Origin: Bordetella parapertussis
GTDB taxonomy: Bacteria > Pseudomonadota > Gammaproteobacteria > Burkholderiales > Burkholderiaceae_C
Direction of reading: 5' to 3'
NCBI GenBank assembly: GCA_945900695.1
Contig: CAMDJU010000181.1
Span: 1-5,672 of the forward strand
Length of the DNA: 5,672 bases
Below the pieces are notes generated by a model. The model did not search any database. It was not told the DNA's origin and worked only from the letters and a program-made list of their open reading frames with translations. Shown in pieces: positions 1 to 5,071 of this stretch. A program made the position numbers and the translations under genes. How positions within the stretch are numbered: the stretch's first letter is position 1; each line of letters opens with the position of its first letter.

Positions 1-103
1 CGTCGGCAGCCGCCGCTCCGGTGGCAGGCTTGTCTTGTGCGAGCGCGCCGCTGCACAGCATGGGCAAGGCCCAAGCTAAAACCCAAATCATGGTGCGTGA
101 CAT
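1..103 (-). CDS. Formate dehydrogenase gamma (cytochrome b) subunit, N-terminal fragment
   Basis: This frame, too short for a usual ORF search, is cut by the left edge after 34 codons. The ATG at 103 follows the lipoprotein stop codon by 16 bases, with AAAGG at 113-117 as a ribosome binding site 9 bases upstream. The visible protein is a signal peptide: a short Arg-containing start (MSRT), a hydrophobic core (about residues 5-20) and a likely signal peptidase I site after Ala-Leu-Ala22 before Gln23. A hydrophilic Ala-rich stretch follows. No transmembrane or haem-binding part is inside the window. Position directly after alpha, beta and a small ORF points to the quinone-reducing, di-haem b membrane subunit. 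As I recall, the FDH3-type gamma subunits of betaproteobacteria carry such a cleavable leader and a periplasmic segment, unlike E. coli FdnI. Identity is inferred mainly from context; a c-type cytochrome or other exported protein is the alternative. Confidence 0.72.
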   Translation of the reverse strand, partial: MSRTMIWVLAWALPMLCSGALAQDKPATGAAAAD

Positions 104-112
104 GGTGTTTGG

Positions 113-117
113 CCTTT
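113..117 (-). promoter_or_regulatory. Ribosome binding site of the gamma-subunit gene
   Basis: AAAGG lies in the 16-base gap between the lipoprotein stop and the next ATG, 9 bases upstream of that ATG. It supports the start at 103 over a second in-frame ATG four codons later. Confidence 0.5.
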
Positions 118-119
118 GT

Positions 120-353
120 TCAGTTGGTTCTGGCGTAATCGTTTTGGCCTTCTTGGGCCCGGGTGCGCAAAGCCTGTTCCCAACTGGTTTTGTCTCCGGC
201 CTTCCAGCCGCCATTGACAAACGCGGCCGGCGCAGCGCCCGTGCCGGTGTATGGAGCGGCGTCTGACTTGGTGCCCATGGTCTGGGGGGTTTCCATGCAA
301 GCGCTGAGCCCCAAAATGGCCACGCTGGCCATGGTCAACAGTGTTTTGTTCAT
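120..353 (-). CDS. Small lipoprotein encoded between FDH beta and gamma subunits
   Basis: A 77-residue predicted lipoprotein of unknown function. The start chosen is the ATG at 353, which overlaps the beta-subunit stop in the sequence ATGA, giving translational coupling; AAGG at 363-366 is a possible ribosome binding site. The frame stays open 23 codons further upstream inside the beta gene, but that extension would put a poor leader ahead of a perfect signal sequence. From Met1 the protein has Lys3, a hydrophobic core (residues 5-16) and a lipobox Leu16-Ser-Ala-Cys19; Cys19 is the predicted lipidated residue. Position +2 is Met rather than Asp, so the standard Lol rule predicts the outer membrane. 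The mature part has a low-complexity Ala/Pro/Gly/Thr linker (residues 22-45), then a more defined tail with GGWKAGDKTSW (48-58) and a charged, possibly helical end (59-77). Operon position suggests a role in assembling or anchoring the FDH complex, but this is inference. Confidence 0.8.
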   Translation of the reverse strand: MNKTLLTMASVAILGLSACMETPQTMGTKSDAAPYTGTGAAPAAFVNGGWKAGDKTSWEQALRTRAQEGQNDYARTN

Positions 354-976
354 GACTTGCCGCCTTGCTTGGCCGGTGCTTGAGCGGGTTTGTTGCTGCC
401 ATAAGCCGTGCCCCAGCCCCACACCTCAGCGCCCTTGTCGCGCTTGAGCACACGGTTACGGAAGATGTCGGCCACCACGTCACCGTCGCCAGCCAGCAAG
501 GCTTTGGTCGAGCACATTTCGGCACATGCGGGCAGTTTGCCCTCGGCCAGGCGGTTACGGCCATATTTTTCAAACTCGGCTTGGCTGCCATTGGCCTCGG
601 GACCGCCGGCGCAAAAGGTGCATTTGTCCATCTTGCCGCGCACACCAAAGGTGCCTTGCGAGGGGAACTGCGGTGCACCGAAGGGGCAGGCATATGAGCA
701 ATAACCGCAGCCGATGCACACGTCTTTGTCGTGCAAGACCACGCCCTCGTCGGTTTTGTAAAAACAGTTGACCGGGCAAACCGCCATGCAAGGCGCGTCC
801 GAACAGTGCATGCAAGCGACTGAAATGGACTTTTCGCCAGGTACACCGTCGTTCAAGGTGACCACCCGGCGGCGGTTCACGCCCCAGGGAACTTCGTGCT
901 CGTTTTTGCAAGCGGTGACGCAGCCATTGCATTCGATGCAACGCTCTGCATCACAGATGAACTTCATGCGGGCCAT
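350..976 (-). CDS. fdh3B: Formate dehydrogenase beta subunit (FDH3 type), four [4Fe-4S] ferredoxin
   Basis: A 208-residue electron-transfer subunit that passes electrons from the alpha-subunit cluster towards the membrane gamma subunit. Sixteen cysteines fall into the pattern of the FdnH/DmsB/NrfC-like family: C13, C16, C19, C23; C55, C58, C63, C67; C87, C90, C93, C97; and C119, C122, C151, C155, enough for four [4Fe-4S] clusters. C8 and C71 are extra. There is no signal peptide, so it is expected to be co-exported with Tat-bearing alpha. E. coli FdnH is nearly 300 residues and ends in a membrane helix; this protein ends in a hydrophilic Ala/Lys/Gly-rich tail (about 193-208) with no membrane segment. 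The ATG at 976 has AGGAG at 983-987, six bases upstream. The stop overlaps the next gene's start by four bases (ATGA). The gap to alpha is 62 bases. Confidence 0.95.
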   Translation of the reverse strand: MARMKFICDAERCIECNGCVTACKNEHEVPWGVNRRRVVTLNDGVPGEKSISVACMHCSDAPCMAVCPVNCFYKTDEGVVLHDKDVCIGCGYCSYACPFGAPQFPSQGTFGVRGKMDKCTFCAGGPEANGSQAEFEKYGRNRLAEGKLPACAEMCSTKALLAGDGDVVADIFRNRVLKRDKGAEVWGWGTAYGSNKPAQAPAKQGGKS

Positions 977-982
977 GGGGAA

Positions 983-987
983 CTCCT
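983..987 (-). promoter_or_regulatory. Ribosome binding site of the FDH beta gene
   Basis: A near-ideal AGGAG sits six bases before the ATG at 976 and supports that start over the in-frame ATG three codons later. The rest of the 62-base gap between alpha and beta (977-1038) shows no terminator or convincing promoter, so the two genes are probably co-transcribed. Confidence 0.7.
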
Positions 988-1038
988 AATCAGGTATGGG
1001 GTGAGGGTGGCTTGGCTGCTGGGTGCGCTGTGCAACCG

Positions 1039-3996
1039 TCACGCCCGCTCAATATTGCAAACAGTGGTCTTGGACTCTTGCATCATGGTGACGCTGTCGT
1101 AGCCATAGGTGGTGGCGGTGTTGACCGCCTCACCGCGCACCACAGGTGCCGCGCCGCTGGGGTAATGCGCCAACATGTCGGCGCCTTGCCAGCGCCCCGA
1201 GAAGTGGAACGGCAAAAACACCGTGTCCGCGCCCACCCGTTCGGTGACCATGGCCATGACCTTGATGCGCGCCCCGGTGGGGGTGCTGACCCAGACTTGC
1301 TCGCCGTTGCGCACGCCACGATCTGCGGCCGCTTTGGGGTTGAGTTCGACAAACATGTCTTGCTGCAACTCGGCCAGCCAAGGGTTGGAGCGGGTTTCTT
1401 CGCCGCCACCTTCGTACTCCACCAGTCGACCAGAGGTCATGATCAATGGGTATTTTTCATGCACCTTGTCGGCAATGTTTTTGTCTTGCACGGTTTTGAA
1501 CAACGTGGGCAAGCGCCAGAACGCTTTTCTGTCGTCATGCGTGGGGTACTTGGCCATCAGGTCAGGTCGGTTGCCATACAAAGGCTCGCGGTGCTGGGGA
1601 ATGGCATCGGGGAAGTTCCACACCACGGCCCGCGCTTTGGCATTGCCAAACGGATGGCAGCCGTGGTTTTGCATGAACACACGGATCATGCCGCCAGAGC
1701 TGTCGGTCTTCCAGTTTTTGCCTTCGGCGGCGGCTTTTTCGGCATCGTTGAGTTCGTCCCACCAGCCCAGTTTTTTCAGCAGCACATGGTCCAGCTCAGG
1801 GTAACCGGTGGTGATGTCTGCGCCCAGCGAATGCGAGCCATCTTCGGCCAACAAGCTCTTACCTTCGCGCTCAACACCAAAGTTGGCGCGGAAGTTACCA
1901 CCGCCGTCCATGACGTGTTTGGAGGTGTCGTACAAATTGGGCGAGCCTGGGTGCTTGAGCGCCGGGGTGCCCCAGCATGGCCAAGGCAGGCCGAAGTAGT
2001 CGCCCGTGAAGTCGTAACCCGTGGCCGCATCTTTGCCGCCTTTGGCCTTGAGGGTTTTGACATCGAACAAATGCATGTTGCGCATGTGCGCTTGCAAGCG
2101 CTCAGGGCTTTGACCGGTGTAGCCAATGGTCCACACGCACTTGTTGATTTCACGCAAGATGTCATCGGGAATGGGCTCGTCCATGCCTTTGACTTTTTGC
2201 ATCTTGTAGTTTTTGACCAGCTCTTGGTCAAAGCCCAACTTTTGCGCCAACTGGTACATGATCATGTGGTCAGAGCGACTCTCCCACAAAGGCTCAATGA
2301 CTTTTTCACGCCACTGCAATGACCGGTTGGAAGCCGTGCAAGACCCGCTGGTCTCAAACTGGGTGGCGGCAGGCAAGAGGTAAACCGCCCGATTGGGGTT
2401 TTTGTCTTCGGCTTTGCCCGGCATGGCGGCCATGGCCGCCGTGGCCGATGGGTAAGGATCCACCACCACCAATAAATCCAGCTTGTCCATGGCGCGCTTC
2501 ATCTCCAAGCCACGGGTTTGCGAGTTGGGCGCATGGCCCCAAAAGAACACACCGCGCAAATTGCTGTCTTGGTCGATGAACTCGTTTTTCTCCATCACGC
2601 CGTCAATCCAGCGCGAGACGGTGATGCCAGGCTTGCTCATCATGGCGGGCGCAGAAAAGCGCCCCTTGATCCATTCAAAATCCACGCCCCAGGTCTTGGC
2701 GAAATGCTTCCATGAACCCTCGACCAAGCCGTAATAGCCGGGCAATGAGTCGGGGTTGGGGCCCACATCGGTGGCGCCTTGCACGTTGTCGTGGCCACGG
2801 AAAATATTGGTGCCGCCTCCCGACTTGCCCACATTGCCCAAGGCCAGTTGCAAAATGCAAGAGGCGCGCACCATGGCATTGCCAATGGTGTGTTGGGTTT
2901 GGCCCATGCACCAAACGATGGTGCCAGGGCGGTTTTCATGCAACCACGTGGCCACCTTGGTCATTTGTTCGGGCTTGACGCCGCAGGCCTCTTCGACCTT
3001 GTCAAGCGACCATTTGGACATCACGTCTTCTTTGACCTTGTCCATGCCATAGACCCGGTCGTTGATGTATTTTTTGTCTTCCCAACCGTTCTTGAAGATG
3101 ATGTGCAACAAACCAAACAAGAAGGGGATGTCAGAGCCCGAGCGGATGCGAACGTATTCATCGGCCTTGGCCGCGGTGCGGGTAAAGCGCGGGTCGACCA
3201 CGATCATCTTGGTCCCGGTTTCTTTGGCGTGCAACATGTGCAACAAGCTGACGGGGTGGGCCTCGGCGGCGTTGGAGCCGATGTACAAAGCAACCTTGCT
3301 GTTTTGCATGTCGTTGTACGAGTTGGTCATGGCCCCATAACCCCAGGTGTTGGCCACGCCAGCCACCGTGGTGGAGTGGCAAATGCGCGCTTGGTGGTCA
3401 CAGTTGTTGCTGCCCCAAAAACTCACGAATTTGCGCAGCAAATAGGCTTGCTCGTTGTTGTGCTTGCTCGATCCCACCCAGTAAATGGAGTCAGGGCCGC
3501 TGGCCTTGCGCAACTCCATCAATTTGGCCGAAATCTCGTTGAGCGCTTGGTCCCAGCTGATGCGCTGGTACTTGCCATCCACCAACTTCATGGGGTGGCG
3601 CAAACGGAACTCACCATGGCCGTGCTCACGCAATGCCGCACCCTTGGCGCAATGGGCGCCCAAATTGATGGGCGAATCAAACACCGGTTCTTGGCGCACC
3701 CAGACACCGTTTTCAACCACGGCATCGACCGCACAGCCCACCGAGCAGTGGGTGCACACCGTGCGCTTGACCTCAATCTTGCCGGACCCATCGCCCTTGT
3801 TGGGGCCTGCGGCTTGGGACTTTTTCACCAAGGTCAGCTGGCTGGCCGCCAAGCCCACGCCCACGCCCAAACCTGAGCGGCGCAAAAAAGCGCGCCGGTC
3901 CATGGTCGGGATGGCCTGGGCCAAGCCACGCTGCAAACGGTGCACAAAGGGTGAGCCTGCGCGAACGGTGCTGTCGGATTTTTTGGTCAATAGCAT
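1039..3996 (-). CDS. fdhA: Formate dehydrogenase catalytic alpha subunit, Tat-exported, Cys-type
   Basis: A 985-residue molybdopterin oxidoreductase of the DMSO-reductase superfamily that oxidises formate to CO2 in the periplasm. In order: a Tat signal with a long n-region and MDRRAFLRR (32-40), hydrophobic stretch 41-54, and a plausible AxA-type cleavage region near 60-63; a [4Fe-4S] motif C81, C84, C88, C116; the active-site segment ARICHSTTVAG (203-213), where Cys206 sits where E. coli FDH-N and FDH-H have selenocysteine, followed by His207; the SNAAEAHP cofactor motif (241-248); GQTQHTIGNAM (365-375); FRGHDNVQG (399-407) with Arg400, which by alignment from memory matches the catalytic Arg of FdhF; and the C-terminal molybdopterin-dinucleotide-binding domain (about 848-975). 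Length is close to the roughly 1,015 residues of FdnG. AAGGA six bases upstream supports the ATG at 3996; an internal ATG at 3903 would give a conventional short Tat leader but has no clear ribosome binding site. Confidence 0.97.
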   Translation of the reverse strand: MLLTKKSDSTVRAGSPFVHRLQRGLAQAIPTMDRRAFLRRSGLGVGVGLAASQLTLVKKSQAAGPNKGDGSGKIEVKRTVCTHCSVGCAVDAVVENGVWVRQEPVFDSPINLGAHCAKGAALREHGHGEFRLRHPMKLVDGKYQRISWDQALNEISAKLMELRKASGPDSIYWVGSSKHNNEQAYLLRKFVSFWGSNNCDHQARICHSTTVAGVANTWGYGAMTNSYNDMQNSKVALYIGSNAAEAHPVSLLHMLHAKETGTKMIVVDPRFTRTAAKADEYVRIRSGSDIPFLFGLLHIIFKNGWEDKKYINDRVYGMDKVKEDVMSKWSLDKVEEACGVKPEQMTKVATWLHENRPGTIVWCMGQTQHTIGNAMVRASCILQLALGNVGKSGGGTNIFRGHDNVQGATDVGPNPDSLPGYYGLVEGSWKHFAKTWGVDFEWIKGRFSAPAMMSKPGITVSRWIDGVMEKNEFIDQDSNLRGVFFWGHAPNSQTRGLEMKRAMDKLDLLVVVDPYPSATAAMAAMPGKAEDKNPNRAVYLLPAATQFETSGSCTASNRSLQWREKVIEPLWESRSDHMIMYQLAQKLGFDQELVKNYKMQKVKGMDEPIPDDILREINKCVWTIGYTGQSPERLQAHMRNMHLFDVKTLKAKGGKDAATGYDFTGDYFGLPWPCWGTPALKHPGSPNLYDTSKHVMDGGGNFRANFGVEREGKSLLAEDGSHSLGADITTGYPELDHVLLKKLGWWDELNDAEKAAAEGKNWKTDSSGGMIRVFMQNHGCHPFGNAKARAVVWNFPDAIPQHREPLYGNRPDLMAKYPTHDDRKAFWRLPTLFKTVQDKNIADKVHEKYPLIMTSGRLVEYEGGGEETRSNPWLAELQQDMFVELNPKAAADRGVRNGEQVWVSTPTGARIKVMAMVTERVGADTVFLPFHFSGRWQGADMLAHYPSGAAPVVRGEAVNTATTYGYDSVTMMQESKTTVCNIERA

Positions 3997-4002
3997 GGGG
4001 TG

Positions 4003-4007
4003 TCCTT
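4003..4007 (-). promoter_or_regulatory. Ribosome binding site deciding the FDH alpha start
   Basis: AAGGA lies in the 13-base gap after the stop of the small Tat protein and six bases before the ATG at 3996. It is the reason for choosing this start, with its 31-residue extension, over the ATG at 3903 that lies just before the twin-arginine motif. Confidence 0.65.
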
Positions 4008-4009
4008 GG

Positions 4010-4219
4010 TCAGACGCGGGTGGTTTGGTAATAACGCTTGACGTGTTCGCTCAAGCTGTAGCCGCCGCCTTTGGCCGGTGCGGGGGGCAAACTTTCAGTG
4101 CTGGACAGGGACGGCGTGTCCAGCGCTTTGACGCCCGCGACGGTGGCCACGGCTGCACTGGCCGCAGCCGCTCCCCAAAAAAACCCACGGCGGGAGGTGG
4201 ATGGCTGGTCGTTGTTCAT
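4010..4219 (-). CDS. Small Tat-signal protein of formate dehydrogenase operons (TIGR02811-like)
   Basis: A 69-residue protein immediately upstream of alpha. It has a twin-arginine motif STSRRGFFW (residues 7-15), a hydrophobic Ala/Val-rich stretch (16-30) and a short polar remainder ending in a YSLSEHVKRYY segment (54-64). Length, position and layout match the family called 'formate dehydrogenase region TAT target', which I recall is also termed fdhX in some gammaproteobacterial clusters. No enzymatic motif or metal-binding cysteine is present. There is no obvious AxA cleavage site, so the hydrophobic segment may stay as a membrane anchor. The frame can be extended to a TTG at 4231, but the GGAG at 4226-4229 overlaps that codon and is spaced six bases from the ATG at 4219, so the ATG is the real start. 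The stop lies 13 bases before alpha. Role unknown; help in Tat export or assembly of the complex is inference. Confidence 0.88.
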   Translation of the reverse strand: MNNDQPSTSRRGFFWGAAAASAAVATVAGVKALDTPSLSSTESLPPAPAKGGGYSLSEHVKRYYQTTRV

Positions 4220-4225
4220 TCTGTT

Positions 4226-4229
4226 CTCC
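4226..4229 (-). promoter_or_regulatory. Ribosome binding site deciding the small Tat protein start
   Basis: GGAG is placed six bases before the ATG at 4219. It overlaps the alternative in-frame TTG at 4231, which rules that TTG out as the start. Confidence 0.7.
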
Positions 4230-4266
4230 AAAAAGAATTGGGGCGCTTCACGCCTCTGGATGGGTG

Positions 4267-4276
4267 GGACATGTCC
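4267..4276. promoter_or_regulatory. 10-base perfect palindrome GGACATGTCC, possible operator
   Basis: GGACATGTCC is fully self-complementary. It lies 47 bases upstream of the small Tat protein's ATG, and the flanks GTGG and CCAC extend the symmetry with one extra base. The position suits an operator or a regulator half-site pair, but no known regulator consensus was recognised and a palindrome of this length can occur by chance. Confidence 0.2.
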
Positions 4277-4320
4277 ACGCGCCAGACTTTGTCATTTTCA
4301 GCCTTTTGCAATCGCATTCA

Positions 4321-4352
4321 TAAGGGGTTTGCCCAGGTACCCCATCCCCTTA
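4321..4352. repeat. Inverted repeat with 7-base arms, possible RNA hairpin
   Basis: TAAGGGG (4321-4327) and CCCCTTA (4346-4352) are exact reverse complements around an 18-base loop that itself contains GGTACC. It lies 58 bases after the TorD-like chaperone stop in the direction of transcription. There is no T-run after it on the minus strand, so it is not a standard intrinsic terminator. It could be an mRNA stability or processing hairpin, or a DNA-binding site. Confidence 0.3.
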
Positions 4353-4409
4353 GTAAGTTTCCATTCAGGTGTCCACGGGCTTTAACTCAGCCACGTGGGC
4401 CACATGGGG

Positions 4410-5036
4410 TCAATCCAGCATGTCAAACCCCTGGGTCTCGACCTCGACAAAAGCCCTTAGCAAACCTGCCAACGCGGCGTAGAACTGGGCGCGGGGGTGG
4501 GCCTGCAAGGCGTCGCACAAGAGGTGCAGCCAAGGCTGCAAGTGGCGCGCAAAGAATTCTCTTTGGCGGCTCAAGTTGGCCACCGACACATCGTCTCCGG
4601 CGATCAAGTAACGCATGACCTCGCACAGATAAGACACATGGTCCTCGGTTTCGGGCAAGGCTTCATCGCGGCCCAATCCCAACTCAGTCAAATCGGTGCG
4701 CAAAGCGGCCAGGGGTTTCTCGTTCAAAAAACCACTCAGGTGGTGCGAGGCAAACAAATACACCTCAGGCTGGCCCAAGCCCCCAAACAGGGCATCGTGC
4801 TCGGCGGCGATCTGGCTTGGAGTGGCGCTTCTGGAGACGCTCACCAACTGGCGCCATGGCTCTTCCAAAAACCCCCCAGAAGCCGGTGCCTCGGTCACCG
4901 CCACGCGCAACTGGCCCAAAAAGGCCTCATCGGGTGGGGCATAGAACAAGGCCGCGATCAGCCCATACAACTCGGCGCGGGCGGTTTCTTCGTCCAAGGC
5001 CGAAGAGGTGGGGGGTGGGTTCAAGGGCAGGTTCAT
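4410..5036 (-). CDS. TorD-family chaperone for formate dehydrogenase maturation
   Basis: A 208-residue, mostly helical cytoplasmic protein of the TorD/DmsD/NarJ-like family, which bind Tat leaders of molybdoenzymes and hold them back until the cofactor is inserted. Visible family features: the N-terminal helix ETARAELYGLIAALFYAPP (17-35); a central HDALFGGLGQPEVYLFAS segment (80-97) with NEKPLAALRTDL after it (105-116); the signature PETEDHVSYLCEVMRYL (128-144), corresponding to the ExxDH motif of TorD proteins; and a late HLQPW (165-169). Its partner is presumably the alpha subunit's Tat leader, given the operon. The start is uncertain: the ATG at 5036 fits the length and N-terminus of relatives as I recall them, but has a poor ribosome binding site. 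A GTG at 5066, five bases after the Fe-S gene's stop, would add 10 residues and give tighter coupling. Confidence 0.9.
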   Translation of the reverse strand: MNLPLNPPPTSSALDEETARAELYGLIAALFYAPPDEAFLGQLRVAVTEAPASGGFLEEPWRQLVSVSRSATPSQIAAEHDALFGGLGQPEVYLFASHHLSGFLNEKPLAALRTDLTELGLGRDEALPETEDHVSYLCEVMRYLIAGDDVSVANLSRQREFFARHLQPWLHLLCDALQAHPRAQFYAALAGLLRAFVEVETQGFDMLD

Positions 5037-5071
5037 GGGAAGGGCTTGCGGCGCTTTAAAGCACACCAGGC

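Larger units (their letters stand above)
4220..4409. other. 190-base intergenic gap inside the FDH operon
   Basis: This is the only sizeable non-coding stretch in the window, between the TorD-like chaperone stop and the small Tat protein. It holds an inverted repeat (4321-4352), a 10-base palindrome (4267-4276), a small palindrome CCACGTGG (4391-4398) and the ribosome binding site at 4226-4229. I found no convincing sigma70 -35/-10 pair, no sigma54 -24/-12 site and no FNR-type TTGAT-N4-ATCAA box. It could house an internal promoter, an mRNA processing site or an attenuating hairpin separating the accessory genes from the structural genes. Confidence 0.45.

Noticed and set aside
88..846. Minus-strand open frame of 252 codons overlapping beta and the lipoprotein
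   Set aside because: It is in another frame of two well-supported genes; its Cys/Arg/Pro-rich translation is a frame-shifted version of the ferredoxin-like beta subunit.
1012..2322. Plus-strand open frame of 436 codons opposite the alpha subunit
   Set aside because: It lies wholly antisense to well-conserved FDH alpha coding sequence, its translation is rich in Val/His/Ala/Gly with no recognisable domain, and long antisense frames are expected in high-GC genes with strong third-position bias.
2779..3876. Plus-strand open frame of 365 codons opposite the alpha subunit
   Set aside because: It is in the same antisense register as the 1012-2322 frame, has a His/Val/Ala-rich shadow composition and no known motif.
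1039..3996. Nitrate reductase or other molybdopterin enzyme instead of FDH
   Set aside because: The ARICH-type active-site segment, RGHDNVQG loop, and neighbouring TIGR02811-like Tat protein and four-cluster beta subunit are characteristic of FDH-N/FDH3-type formate dehydrogenases.
4321..4352. Intrinsic terminator after the chaperone gene
   Set aside because: The stem has only seven pairs with an 18-base loop and no T-run follows it on the minus strand, so it is kept only as an unexplained inverted repeat.
4220..4409. FNR, sigma54 or sigma70 promoter elements in the intergenic gap
   Set aside because: I looked for TTGAT-N4-ATCAA, a GG-N10-GC pair and -35/-10 pairs with 16-18 base spacing on the minus strand; none matched well enough to report.
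3485..4618. Plus-strand open frame of 377 codons spanning the intergenic gap
   Set aside because: It covers the antisense of three real genes and the 190-base gap. Its translation has no domain, and the conserved minus-strand proteins explain the sequence.
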